DNA of 64,000 bases from Amaranthus tricolor (GCF_026212465.1 NC_080053.1:1046038-1110037); one strand, 5' to 3'. Shown: positions 13,068-22,807, numbered from the stretch's first letter. Numbers and translations: made by a program. The notes: a model not told the origin generated them from the sequence alone.

Positions 13068-13213
13068 TCAAATGTTCAACAACTCAAATTAATTCATCCG
13101 GAAGCACAAACGTAAGCAATGACGAAATCAAAAGTATCATTCAAATGTTCAACAACTCAAATTAATTCATCCGGAAGCACAAACGTAAGCAATGACGAAA
13201 TCAAAAGCATCTC
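13068..13213 (+). repeat. 73-bp tandem duplication carrying as-1-like enhancer motif
   Basis: Two copies, 73 bp apart, each contain AAACGTAAGCAATGACG. The second copy diverges only at its 3' edge (AAAAGCATC instead of AAAAGTATC). The same pair is present in the other complete intergenic regions at 5768/5841, 20641/20714, 22431/22504, 31777/31850, 46241/46314 and, on the minus strand, 48357/48284. Confidence 0.9.
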
Positions 13214-13320
13214 CAACAGTAATTCAAAGCATCTTCAACAGTAAAGCATCTCCAACAGTGATTCAAAGCATCTTCAACAGTAAAGCATCTTCAATAGTAA
13301 TTCAAAGCATCTTCTACAGT
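13204..13320 (+). repeat. Six-copy 17-bp AAAGCATCTYCAACAGT repeat in the promoter
   Basis: Six copies are spaced alternately 22 and 17 bp, i.e. three 39-bp pairs with AATTC/GATTC spacers after the first member. The last two copies have small changes (CAATAGT, CTACAGT). Position between the as-1-like motifs and the TATA box suggests an enhancer module or stem-forming region, but no known factor site is recognised. Confidence 0.85.
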
Positions 13321-13410
13321 ATTATAGTGTAACTTTAATAATTATGTTTGTACTATTTCTCTTTAATTTCTTATTGGAAGAGCAGATTGCACCTAATCTC
13401 TTCCTTTGTG

Positions 13411-13418
13411 TATAAATA
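13411..13418 (+). promoter_or_regulatory. TATA box for unit C pregenomic RNA
   Basis: TATAAATA in the context GTGTATAAATAAAG, conserved in all intact copies. Transcription would start about 13440. Confidence 0.75.
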
Positions 13419-13478
13419 AAGTGTCTAGCTCTAAGATGAGAGCATCCTGTAATTTTCTTTTGTTTAAGTCTTATCTCA

Positions 13479-13484
13479 AATAAA
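13479..13484 (+). terminator. Poly(A) signal AATAAA upstream of unit C
   Basis: In CTCAAATAAATC, 68 bp after the TATA box. This close spacing gives a short terminal redundancy, as expected for a pararetroviral RNA. Confidence 0.65.
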
Positions 13485-13587
13485 TCTAACTTTCTTTACT
13501 TATCTTATTATTATTATCAATTATATAATAAGATTTATATCCACAAAATTATTAAATTATTTTCTCTATCGATCCTGTACTCCCTAT

Positions 13588-13600
13588 TGGTATCAGAGCC
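13588..13600 (+). other. tRNA-Met primer-binding site (minus-strand origin), unit C
   Basis: TGGTATCAGAGCC matches the complement of the plant initiator tRNA-Met 3' end, the standard Caulimoviridae primer site. The three-A-free context CCCTATTGGTATCAGAGCC is identical in the copies at 22911, 29015 and 46719. Confidence 0.92.
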
Positions 13601-13767
13601 AGTAAGTTATTAAATTGATTAATTGTGCATTTATTAAATTGCATTTGTATTGAGTGTTGGTAAAGTGCTTGGTCAGCCTAATTAAGTTGTTGGTAAGCCA
13701 TTTTAAGTCTTGGTGTTCTCGGTTAGGTGGTCCCACTGTTCCCATTCAATTCAGTCATATTTAGTTT

Positions 13768-13788
13768 ATGCAACATTTAATTTATTAA
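13768..13788 (+). CDS. Six-codon uORF ending in a TAATG overlap with ORF1
   Basis: The first ATG after the expected transcription start (13768) opens a six-codon frame, MQHLIY, ending at TAA 13786-13788. The last A of that stop is the first base of the ORF1 ATG. The arrangement is conserved in B (6234), E (23091), F (29195), G' (46899) and H (minus, 55249). It suggests termination-coupled reinitiation to reach ORF1. Translation is not shown by sequence alone. Confidence 0.6.
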   Translation: MQHLIY

Positions 13789-16700
13789 TGGCAAACTGGT
13801 TAAGGAAAGCTATTAGTTTAGGATCACCTAATAATATAATTCAAAGTAGTGAAGTTCATATAGAAAAGAACTTTTCAAATTGGGAAATTCCAAAAGAAAA
13901 TCTTACAAAAATTTATCATATAGGCATTACTGATTTTAAGACTGCATTTAGCATCAAAACTCATGAAGAGACTAGAAGCATTCAAAAAGAATCTGAAACT
14001 ATGCATTTACTTTCAGAATCCAGCATTAAAGCTTATCTCAAACACAGATTTAGATTCATTCATTTTGGCCTTGTTCAAATAGGAATAAAACCATTAGTTC
14101 ATAAAGGAGTTGATTGTCCAATTTTCCTAGCTCTCAGAGACGATCGACTTAATAATTATAAAGATTCTGTTTTGGCTATGATTCAAACTAATATCTGTAA
14201 TGGCCCAATATATTTCAATTGTTTTCCAAACTTTACAGTAGATCTTCAAGACCCATTAATCTTATCTTCATTAATTTTAGATATTCAAATTTTAAATAAT
14301 AAATTTAAAGAGTTTGCTAGAAATTTTGCAATTGTTTTCCGTGTTTATTTTAGATTAATGAATTCCACAGTTAATCCAAAATTCATACATGAGGCTTCTT
14401 CAAAAGAAGAAACTATTTTTATAGAGGTTCATGCTGAGAATACTAAATCAATAGTTTCTACAGCAAAAACCTTGAGATGGGATCAAATTTCTATTCCTGA
14501 GACATTTCAATTCTCAAATCCAATGCCTCCTAGAAACATAAGACAAGAAATAGAATGCATTGAGGAAGACGAAAATAAAGTTCTTATAAGGTTTGGGTCT
14601 ATGAGAGAATTATCTAGTTCTCCTTGTACTTCTTCTTCCAACTATCCACGAAGATCTTTTTCTTTTCCTCAAAAAACAACTTCAGTCATTTCTGAACCAA
14701 TCAAAGTCAGATATAAATCTCCTATTCCTGAATATGAAGCAAATGCTTCTCAAACTTCTCAAATCTCTTCATCTAGACCTGCATCTCCCACAATGTCTGA
14801 TATGCAAAATTTTGACTCTATCAATACAATTACTAAAGATTTTGAAATAGATAAAAACTATCTAAGAGATGAATTTAATTCCTCTCACAATGCTGAGCAT
14901 CGAGATTGGTTTAGATCTTTTTCTCGCTCCTTTAAAGACTCAATAAGAGATGTATGGTATAAAGATATGAATACTATTCAAATTAATATCCCGTTTTTTA
15001 CATGGTTTTTATTGTTTTGTGAAAAACAAGGTATTGCTAATCCATATTCTCAAAATCACATATTTGTACAAACCAAACTTCAAAAAAATTGGGTTTTGAA
15101 GGATGGACAAACAATTAGTTCAGTTCATCCACCATTACAAAATATTACTTTTCCCTATTATGACCGTGAAATAAAGGCTAGTCCTTTTAAAGAAGGAAGA
15201 GTAGATCAAACAGATAAAACTCCAAATGTAGAAGACATCATTAAAATTTATCATCAAAATAATTTTACAAATCAAATCCTTCATACCGTTGCTACACAAG
15301 TAGATCAACTTTCAAATAAGGTTGATAATTTACAAAAAGAAACCTCTAGATCCATAGCCCCTAATACGATTGCATCATTAGGATCTAATAAGGTTTCTGC
15401 ACCGCATTTCAAACCACCAGGATTAACTATACCTATGACTCAAATGTTTCCAAAAAATGGTTTTACTTCTTCTAACTCTAATTCTGCAGTGTTAGATAAA
15501 ATTCAAAAATCTTTACAAAAATTAGCAGATAGTCCAAGTCATATTAAGGTTTTGAGTAAATATCAAAGTTCAGAGATATCTTCTGATGAAGAAAATTCTG
15601 AGTCTTTAATCATTTCAAAAGTTGCAAAGCAATTTCAAGAATCTGATAATGATCCTCATCAAATTAATAAAATACGATCATCTTGGAAGAATATCCCTAC
15701 AAAAAACTATTATCCTAGGCCTACTCCTGTTGATCTTCAATATGAAGAAAGGTCTACATTTACCTCCAAATCCTTTTCCCCAGATATGATCCATGAATGG
15801 AACATAGATGGAAAATCTGATTATGAAATTCTTAATACTCTTCAAAATATGGGAATGGCTATTGTAGCTTACAAGGCAAAACCTTTGGATGAACAAATAA
15901 TTTTTGGTTTTATTATATCAGGTTTTACTGGGCAATTAAAAAACTGGTGGGATAATCTTCTCACTTTACAAGACAGATTAGAAATTTTGAATCACGTTAC
16001 TGACATCATGGATGATCAAGGAAATGTATTTCAAAAATCTGACTGCTGTGATTTCTTAATCATAGTTATTGCCTTTCATTTTGTCGGTAACCCTACTCAA
16101 ACTCTTTCTTCTGGAGAAACGATTTTACAAAATTTACGTTGCCCAACATTAAGTGACTATAGATGGTATAAAGATACCTTCTTTAGTTATGTTTTACAAA
16201 GACAAGATTGCAATCAAAGTTTTTGGAAAGAAAAATTTATATCAGGACTACCAAAATTATTTGCTCAAAGAATTTTTAGAAAAATAGCTGAACATGATAC
16301 AGATAAAGAACAAGCTCTTAATAATACTACTTATGGAGGACTTTTCGCTTTCATTAAAAAGGAAGGTCTTTCTTTATGTGAAGAACTCAAACTCCAAGCC
16401 AAATATACCTCTGAAAAGAAACAATCTAGGAAAGAAATTGGATGTTTCTGTGAAGCATTTGGTATGGAAGCTATTAGAGCTCCCTCTACAAAAAAGAAAA
16501 TTAAAAAACAATTTTCTAAATTTTCAAAAGATAAAAATAAAAATTCTTATCCTTCTTATTATCGAAAGAAACGAGGAAAGAAAAATTTCGGAAATTTCCG
16601 AAAATCAAACAAAGCTTTCAAAATCTTTTGTTATTCGTGTGGAAAACCTGGACATAAAGCAAATGCTTGTACCACAAAGAAAAAGATTCAAGAATTATTT

Positions 16701-19328
16701 ATTAACGACTCTGAGCTAGGAGATAAAATATCCAAAATATTATTACAAACCCCTGAGTCTACTTCTTCTTCTTCTTCAGAAAAGGAAGATGACGAAATTT
16801 TACAAATTAATGATCAAACTTCTGATTCTGAATCTTCGATTTCTTCCTCTCCTATCAAATGCATTAATGTTTTAACAGATAAAGAGAAAAATGTGGAATT
16901 TCTTTTTGATCTCGTTGACAAAATCCAAGATAAAGAGATCAAAAGAGAAACCCTTTTGAAACTCAAAACTATGGTTTTGGGTGAAACCTCTACCTCTAAA
17001 AACAAAGAAAGTATTCCAATTCCTCAAATTGAACCTTTCAATATTTCAAAATTATTAGAAAAATACTCTTCCAAAGAAATGACTTCTAAATTAATTCCTA
17101 TTAAGAATCAAACTCTTTCGGTCAAAGATCTTCAACTTGAAATAAATAAAATCAAAGAAGACATCATTTCTATCAAAAATAGTTTAAAGCATTTAGAAAT
17201 CAAAGATTTCGAACTTGAAACAAAATTATCTATTTTAGAAAACCCCATCTATAAAGAAAATCTTTCTTTGGGAAAAGAGAAAGTTAATGGGGATGATGAT
17301 GATTTTATCACTGTTATTAATAAAATTAATTTTCAAAAATGGTATGCACCAGTTACTTTTCAAATTGGAGATTTTCAAAAAACCTATATTGCTTTAATTG
17401 ATAGTGGAGCGGATCAAAATTGCTTAAGGGAAGGATTAGTCCCAACTAAATTTTATGAAAAAACAAAAACTCGGTTATATAGTGCAAATAGTTCACCCAT
17501 GGATATTAAATATAAAATTTCAAAAGGAAAGATCATAAATGAAAATTATAGTTTTACTAATACTTTCATTATTATTAATGATATTAAGGAAGAAATAATA
17601 TTAGGCACTCCCTTTTTAACACAAATTTATCCTTTTTGGGTTGATGACAAAGGTGTTCATACAAAAATTTTAGGGAAACAATTATCATTTCCTTTTTTAA
17701 GTCCCATGTTACAAAAAGATATTAATTTATTACAAAATTCTTCAGTAATACAAAGTATAAATTTAATAAAACAAAAAGAATTTCAAATTTCTTCTTTAAA
17801 AGAAGAAATTTCTTTTCAAAGGATTGAAGAACAATTACAACAATCAAAATTGCAACAAAAAATTTTTAATTTAGAAAATATTTTTAAATCAAAAGTTTGT
17901 GCTGATATTCCAAATGCCTTTTGGGATAGAAAAAGGCATATTGTCACATTGCCATATGAAAAAGATTTCTCTGAAAAAAATATTCCTACAAAAGCTAGAC
18001 CCATCCAAATGAATTCTGAGCATCTTGAATTCTGCAAGAAAGAAATTCAAACTCTTTTAGATAAAAAATTAATAACTCCATCCAAATCTCCTTGGAGCTG
18101 TGCAGCATTTTATGTTATGAATGCAGCAGAAAAAGAAAGAGGAGTTCCTAGATTAGTTATTAATTACAAACCTTTAAACAAAGTTCTTCAATGGATAAGA
18201 TATCCAATCCCAAATAAAAGAGATTTAATTAATCGCTTATATAAAGCCAAAATATTTTCAAAATTTGATATGAAATCTGGTTTCTGGCAAATACAAATTG
18301 CTAAAGAAGATAGGTATAAAACTGCATTCACGGTACCATTTGGACATTATGAGTGGAATGTAATGCCTTTTGGACTTAAAAATGCTCCTTCTGAATTTCA
18401 ACATATAATGAATGATATTTTCAATCAATTTTCTTCATTCATAATTGTTTATATAGATGATGTTTTAATTTTTTCTCATGATATTGATCAACATTTCAAA
18501 CATTTACATATATTTCTAAACACTGTTGAAAAAAATGGTTTAGTAGTTTCTGCCACTAAAATGAAATTATTTCAAACAAAAATTAGATTTTTGGGACATG
18601 ACATTTATAAAGGAACAATCAAGCCAATTACAAGGTCTTTAGAATTTGCAGAAAAATTCCCTAACGAAATTAAAGACAAAACCCAGTTACAAAGATTTTT
18701 GGGATGTCTAAATTATATATCAGATTTTTTCCCAAAGCTCAGACAAATTTGCATGCCCCTCTTTCAAAGACTTCAAAAAAATCCGCCTCCCTGGTCAGAA
18801 ATTCATACTAAGACTATTATTGAATTAAAACAAAAAATCAAATCACTTCCATGTCTAGGCATTCCAGATCCATCTGCATTCATGATAGTAGAAACAGATG
18901 CATCAGAAATAGGATATGGTGGCATATTAAAACAAAGAATAGATACAAAAGAACAATTAGTTAGATTTCATTCAGGTCTCTGGCTCGGACCTCAAAAAAA
19001 TTATTCTACCATTAAAAAGGAAATTTTATCTATAGTACTATGCGTTTCAAAATTTCAAGATGATCTTTACAACAAAAAATTTTTGATAAGGATCGACTGC
19101 AAATCTGCAAAAGAGGTTCTAGAAAAGGATGTCAAAAACATTGTTTCTAAACAAATTTTTGCAAGATGGCAAGCAATTTTATCAGTATTTGATTTTCAAA
19201 TAGAGCATATAAGAGGCGAAAGTAACTCTCTCCCTGATTTCTTAACCAGAGAATTTCTACAGGGACATCATAATGCCAAGGAAGAAGAATCAGCAAGAAA
19301 AACTCAAAGGGTTCCAGAGTTCAGATGA
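13788..19328 (+). CDS. Pararetrovirus polyprotein ORF1 (MP-CP-PR-RT-RNase H), unit C, intact
   Basis: 1,846 residues from the first in-frame ATG. The frame is open a little upstream (from 13707) but only with non-ATG codons. Domains, numbered from this ATG: 30K-type movement protein about 1-270, with the conserved Asp of FTVDL at 152; Ser-rich linker; coat-like region ending in a lysine-rich stretch and CCHC zinc knuckle (C948, C951, H956, C961); a Ser/Glu-rich segment and coiled-coil-like part around 1100-1180; pepsin-type protease with DSGA at 1205-1208; RT with FDMKSGFWQ, MPFGLKNAP and YIDD at 1555-1558; RNase H with D1704, E1745, D1770 and D1817. It would supply cell-to-cell movement, capsid, processing and DNA synthesis after proteolytic cleavage. 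No integrase follows. ORF2 overlaps its last 56 nt. All key catalytic residues are present, and the frame has no stop. Confidence 0.93.
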   Translation: MANWLRKAISLGSPNNIIQSSEVHIEKNFSNWEIPKENLTKIYHIGITDFKTAFSIKTHEETRSIQKESETMHLLSESSIKAYLKHRFRFIHFGLVQIGIKPLVHKGVDCPIFLALRDDRLNNYKDSVLAMIQTNICNGPIYFNCFPNFTVDLQDPLILSSLILDIQILNNKFKEFARNFAIVFRVYFRLMNSTVNPKFIHEASSKEETIFIEVHAENTKSIVSTAKTLRWDQISIPETFQFSNPMPPRNIRQEIECIEEDENKVLIRFGSMRELSSSPCTSSSNYPRRSFSFPQKTTSVISEPIKVRYKSPIPEYEANASQTSQISSSRPASPTMSDMQNFDSINTITKDFEIDKNYLRDEFNSSHNAEHRDWFRSFSRSFKDSIRDVWYKDMNTIQINIPFFTWFLLFCEKQGIANPYSQNHIFVQTKLQKNWVLKDGQTISSVHPPLQNITFPYYDREIKASPFKEGRVDQTDKTPNVEDIIKIYHQNNFTNQILHTVATQVDQLSNKVDNLQKETSRSIAPNTIASLGSNKVSAPHFKPPGLTIPMTQMFPKNGFTSSNSNSAVLDKIQKSLQKLADSPSHIKVLSKYQSSEISSDEENSESLIISKVAKQFQESDNDPHQINKIRSSWKNIPTKNYYPRPTPVDLQYEERSTFTSKSFSPDMIHEWNIDGKSDYEILNTLQNMGMAIVAYKAKPLDEQIIFGFIISGFTGQLKNWWDNLLTLQDRLEILNHVTDIMDDQGNVFQKSDCCDFLIIVIAFHFVGNPTQTLSSGETILQNLRCPTLSDYRWYKDTFFSYVLQRQDCNQSFWKEKFISGLPKLFAQRIFRKIAEHDTDKEQALNNTTYGGLFAFIKKEGLSLCEELKLQAKYTSEKKQSRKEIGCFCEAFGMEAIRAPSTKKKIKKQFSKFSKDKNKNSYPSYYRKKRGKKNFGNFRKSNKAFKIFCYSCGKPGHKANACTTKKKIQELFINDSELGDKISKILLQTPESTSSSSSEKEDDEILQINDQTSDSESSISSSPIKCINVLTDKEKNVEFLFDLVDKIQDKEIKRETLLKLKTMVLGETSTSKNKESIPIPQIEPFNISKLLEKYSSKEMTSKLIPIKNQTLSVKDLQLEINKIKEDIISIKNSLKHLEIKDFELETKLSILENPIYKENLSLGKEKVNGDDDDFITVINKINFQKWYAPVTFQIGDFQKTYIALIDSGADQNCLREGLVPTKFYEKTKTRLYSANSSPMDIKYKISKGKIINENYSFTNTFIIINDIKEEIILGTPFLTQIYPFWVDDKGVHTKILGKQLSFPFLSPMLQKDINLLQNSSVIQSINLIKQKEFQISSLKEEISFQRIEEQLQQSKLQQKIFNLENIFKSKVCADIPNAFWDRKRHIVTLPYEKDFSEKNIPTKARPIQMNSEHLEFCKKEIQTLLDKKLITPSKSPWSCAAFYVMNAAEKERGVPRLVINYKPLNKVLQWIRYPIPNKRDLINRLYKAKIFSKFDMKSGFWQIQIAKEDRYKTAFTVPFGHYEWNVMPFGLKNAPSEFQHIMNDIFNQFSSFIIVYIDDVLIFSHDIDQHFKHLHIFLNTVEKNGLVVSATKMKLFQTKIRFLGHDIYKGTIKPITRSLEFAEKFPNEIKDKTQLQRFLGCLNYISDFFPKLRQICMPLFQRLQKNPPPWSEIHTKTIIELKQKIKSLPCLGIPDPSAFMIVETDASEIGYGGILKQRIDTKEQLVRFHSGLWLGPQKNYSTIKKEILSIVLCVSKFQDDLYNKKFLIRIDCKSAKEVLEKDVKNIVSKQIFARWQAILSVFDFQIEHIRGESNSLPDFLTREFLQGHHNAKEEESARKTQRVPEFR

Positions 19329-20577
19329 TTACGAAATGGAACCAGATCCAAAACCAAACAAAACAGAACAAAATAAATTTTCATCCTCCAAAAATCTTCA
19401 AACTACCCTATCCATTTCAAACAAATTTACTCAACTAAATGATTTTCCCCCACTTCCATATTCACAAATTGTTCAAGAGCCTACTTCACAAAATATTATT
19501 TCAAATTCAAAACAAAAAGAACCAACTACAAAAATACCAACACAAAGCTTTACCAAATCTGCATACATTACAAAAACCGAAATAGAAAATGTATATCTCA
19601 CTAATTTTACAATTCCTCAAAGCCCACAAATTATTAATTCAATCAATCAAAAAACTTTTCCAAAAGGTTGCGAATGGATACCAGAAAATCGTTTTAAAAC
19701 TCAAAGGTTTTATGAATTTATTTTAGTAGATTCAAACTCTGTTGAAATCCAACATATCAAGGATTCTTCAGAAAAAATAATTTATTCAAAATGTATTTTT
19801 AAGAAAATTATTTCGTCTGTAGAATGGGGAGACCCTTATGCAGAACGAATTTTTTCAAAAAGATTTTTCCCTCAAAATTACTCATACTATGATTACAAAA
19901 TGGCCTGGTATAGAGCATTTTTATTCAGACCATTTGATCATTCATGGTTTTTTATATTTGACAAATATTGTCCAAAGAAATATCCTATGTGGTTTTATCA
20001 TTGGTGGTATTTATTTGGACCAACTCCTCAAATTTATCCAAAAGAATGCAGTGAGGGTTTCACAACTTTTGTTGCCAATTCAAATTATCAAGCTTATGAA
20101 ACTCCAGTCATGTTTCATGCAGAATTTAAAATTCCATGGATTCTATGTTGGAGTTACTGTCTCAAACAACACCTTCCACGTCCATATCCATATTCATTAA
20201 TAAGAGAATTCAAAATTAAATGGTGGGACAAATTTACCTTAGAAATTTGTTCAACAAAAAATGTTATCTCCTTTTTTCAAACCGGTATAAAAATGGAATA
20301 CCAATCTCCATCAACCACCAACAAACCTTCACCCTCAAAAGCAACATCAAATTCAAACTCTCCTCAACACAATAAAAATCCCAAAGTAGAAAGTCCAAAT
20401 TCAGAATCATTATCTAAAGTCCAGAAAGCTATTCTCAAAAAGATTCTTGAAGATCCACAATATGCAAAGAAAATATTATCAGAAGAATCCTCTGATGAGA
20501 TTTTATCGGAGTTTTCAAATGAGTCTTATGATCCAACATTTGGTGGCCCATTTGCTCAAGATCCATACGACTTTTAA
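19273..20577 (+). CDS. ORF2, 434-residue protein of unknown function, unit C
   Basis: It starts at ATG 19273, 56 nt before the ORF1 stop, in the +1 frame, so it is probably reached by reinitiation, leaky scanning or a spliced RNA. Residues 1-130 are polar and probably disordered, with a short FPPLPYS motif near 58-64. Residues 130-330 form an aromatic-rich block, notably WYRAFLF, HSWFFIFD, PMWFYHWWYLFGP (238-250) and IKWWDKF. Residues 344-380 are Ser/Pro/Asn-rich. Residues 381-434 begin as a lysine-rich helix and end strongly acidic (EESSDEILSEFSNE). There is no signal peptide, membrane helix or known catalytic motif. Known: florendoviruses carry an ORF2 of unassigned function. Roles such as virion-associated protein, translational activator or silencing suppressor are guesses. 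The frame is conserved in five intact copies here. Confidence 0.82.
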   Translation: MPRKKNQQEKLKGFQSSDDYEMEPDPKPNKTEQNKFSSSKNLQTTLSISNKFTQLNDFPPLPYSQIVQEPTSQNIISNSKQKEPTTKIPTQSFTKSAYITKTEIENVYLTNFTIPQSPQIINSINQKTFPKGCEWIPENRFKTQRFYEFILVDSNSVEIQHIKDSSEKIIYSKCIFKKIISSVEWGDPYAERIFSKRFFPQNYSYYDYKMAWYRAFLFRPFDHSWFFIFDKYCPKKYPMWFYHWWYLFGPTPQIYPKECSEGFTTFVANSNYQAYETPVMFHAEFKIPWILCWSYCLKQHLPRPYPYSLIREFKIKWWDKFTLEICSTKNVISFFQTGIKMEYQSPSTTNKPSPSKATSNSNSPQHNKNPKVESPNSESLSKVQKAILKKILEDPQYAKKILSEESSDEILSEFSNESYDPTFGGPFAQDPYDF

Positions 20578-20943
20578 TATTGAGTTCACAAAAGTTCAAT
20601 TCAAATGTTCAACAACTCAAATTAATTCATCCGGAAGCACAAACGTAAGCAATGACGAAATCAAAAGTATCATTCAAATGTTCAACAACTCAAATTAATT
20701 CATCCGGAAGCACAAACGTAAGCAATGACGAAATCAAAAGCATCTCCAACAGTAATTCAAAGCATCTTCAACAGTAAAGCATCTCCAACAGTGATTCAAA
20801 GCATCTTCAACAGTAAAGCATCTTCAATAGTAATTCAAAGCATCTTCTACAGTATTATAGTGTAACTTTAATAATTATGTTTGTACTATTTCTCTTTAAT
20901 TTCTTATTGGAAGAGCAGATTGCATCTTATCTCTTCCTTTGTG

Positions 20944-20951
20944 TATAAATA
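20944..20951 (+). promoter_or_regulatory. TATA box after unit C
   Basis: TATAAATA, identical context to other copies. Points at the ORF2-only unit D. Confidence 0.7.
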
Positions 20952-21011
20952 AAGTGTCTAGCTCTAAGATGAGAGCATCCTGTAATTTTCTTTTGTTTAA
21001 GTCTTATCTCA

Positions 21012-21017
21012 AATAAA
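21012..21017 (+). terminator. Poly(A) signal that would end the unit C transcript
   Basis: AATAAA 68 bp after the TATA box. A transcript starting near 13440 and ending shortly after this signal spans the whole viral genome plus redundancy. Confidence 0.65.
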
Positions 21018-21101
21018 TCTAACTTTCTTTACTTATCTTATTATTATCAATTATATAATAAGATTTATATCCACAAAATTATTAAATTATTTTCTCTATC
21101 G

Positions 21102-22367
21102 TTCCAGAGTTCAGATGATTACGAAATGGAACCAGATCCAAAACCAAACAAAACAGAACAAAATAAATTTTCATCCTCCAAAAATCTTCAAACTACCCTA
21201 TCCATTTCAAACAAATTTACTCAACTAAATGATTTTCCCCCACTTCCATATTCACAAATTGTTCAAGAGCCTACTTCACAAAATATTATTTCAAATTCAA
21301 AACAAAAAGAACCAACTACAAAAATACCAACACAAAGCTTTACCAAATCTGCATACATTACAAAAACCGAAATAGAAAATGTATATCTCACTAATTTTAC
21401 AATTCCTCAAAGCCCACAAATTATTAATTCAATCAATCAAAAAACTTTTCCAAAAGGTTGCGAATGGATACCAGAAAATCGTTTTAAAACTCAAAGGTTT
21501 TATGAATTTATTTTAGTAGATTCAAACTCTGTTGAAATCCAACATATCAAGGATTCTTCAGAAAAAATAATTTATTCAAAATGTATTTTTAAGAAAATTA
21601 TTTCGTCTGTAGAATGGGGAGACCCTTATGCAGAACGAATTTTTTCAAAAAGATTTTTCCCTCAAAATTACTCATACTATGATTACAAAATGACCTGGTA
21701 TAGAGCATTTTTATTCAGACCATTTGATCATTCATGGTTTTTTATATTTGACAAATATTGTCCAAAGAAATATCCTATGTGGTTTTATCATTGGTGGTAT
21801 TTATTTGGACCAACTCCTCAAATTTATCCAAAAGAATGCAGTGAGGGTTTCACAACTTTTGTTGCCAATTCAAATTATCAAGCTTATGAAACTCCAGTCA
21901 TGTTTCATGCAGAATTTAAAATTCCATGGATTCTATGTTGGAGTTACTGTCTCAAACAACACCTTCCACGTCCATATCCATATTCATTAATAAGAGAATT
22001 CAAAATTAAATGGTGGGACAAATTTACCTTAGAAATTTGTTCAACAAAAAATGTTATCTCCTTTTTTCAAACCGGTATAAAAATGGAATACCAATCTCCA
22101 TCAACCACCAACAAACCTTCACCCTCAAAAGCAACATCAAATTCAAACTCTCCTCAACACAATAAAAATCCCAAAGTAGAAAGTCCAAATTCAGAATCAT
22201 TATCTAAAGTCCAGAAAGCTATTCTCAAAAAGATTCTTGAAGATCCACAATATGCAAAGAAAATATTATCAGAAGAATCCTCTGATGAGATTTTATCGGA
22301 GTTTTCAAATGAGTCTTATGATCCAACATTTGGTGGCCCATTTGCTCAAGATCCATACGACTTTTAA
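21102..22367 (+). pseudogene. ORF2 without its start, unit D fragment
   Basis: The sequence begins abruptly at Phe14 of ORF2. ORF1 and the ORF2 start codon are absent. The frame is open to the normal stop at 22367, and the first Met (21126, residue 22) would give 413 residues. It has Thr for Ala at residue 211 (ACC for GCC near 21691). A viral promoter lies directly upstream, so an N-terminally short ORF2 could be transcribed. The structure is a deletion of nearly a whole unit between CTCTATCG and ORF2. Confidence 0.85.
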
Positions 22368-22733
22368 TATTGAGTTCACAAAAGTTCAATTCAAATGTTC
22401 AACAACTCAAATTAATTCATCCGGAAGCACAAACGTAAGCAATGACGAAATCAAAAGTATCATTCAAATGTTCAACAACTCAAATTAATTCATCCGGAAG
22501 CACAAACGTAAGCAATGACGAAATCAAAAGCATCTCCAACAGTAATTCAAAGCATCTTCAACAGTAAAGCATCTCCAACAGTGATTCAAAGCATCTTCAA
22601 CAGTAAAGCATCTTCAATAGTAATTCAAAGCATCTTCTACAGTATTATAGTGTAACTTTAATAATTATGTTTGTACTATTTCTCTTTAATTTCTTATTGG
22701 AAGAGCAGATTGCACCTTATCTCTTCCTTTGTG

Positions 22734-22741
22734 TATAAATA
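22734..22741 (+). promoter_or_regulatory. TATA box before unit E
   Basis: TATAAATA in conserved context. Confidence 0.7.
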
Positions 22742-22801
22742 AAGTGTCTAGCTCTAAGATGAGAGCATCCTGTAATTTTCTTTTGTTTAAGTCTTATCTC
22801 A

Positions 22802-22807
22802 AATAAA
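22802..22807 (+). terminator. Poly(A) signal after unit D
   Basis: AATAAA, conserved position 68 bp after the TATA box. Confidence 0.65.

Larger units (their letters stand above)
13045..13787 (+). promoter_or_regulatory. Complete intergenic region and leader driving unit C
   Basis: This is the reference regulatory region. In order: a 73-bp tandem repeat (first copy from 13068, second from 13141) with an as-1-like motif in each (13108-13124, 13181-13197); a six-fold 17-bp repeat in 39-bp pairs (about 13204-13320); TATA box 13411-13418; poly(A) signal 13479-13484; primer-binding site 13588-13600; then a leader without any ATG until the six-codon uORF at 13768. as-1 (TGACGTAAG...TGACG) is the known TGA-factor element of the CaMV 35S promoter. 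The resemblance is seen, the function is inferred. Expected start of transcription is near 13440, giving a leader of about 345 nt. Confidence 0.85.
20578..21101 (+). promoter_or_regulatory. Intergenic region after unit C, cut 13 bp before the primer-site context
   Basis: It carries the paired as-1-like motifs (20641-20657, 20714-20730), the 17-bp repeats, a TATA box (20944-20951) and a poly(A) signal (21012-21017). Together with the upstream region it gives unit C a matching terminal redundancy. The viral leader stops at CTCTATCG (21101) and joins codon 14 of ORF2 of unit D, with a single G of overlap, so no primer site follows here. Small differences from other copies: TGCATCTTATC for TGCACCTTATC, and one fewer TTA repeat. 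Confidence 0.85.

Noticed and set aside
13710..13787. ORF1 start at TTG 13710
   Set aside because: Non-ATG; the in-frame ATG at 13788 is present in all copies and directly follows the uORF. Only unit B has an earlier ATG.
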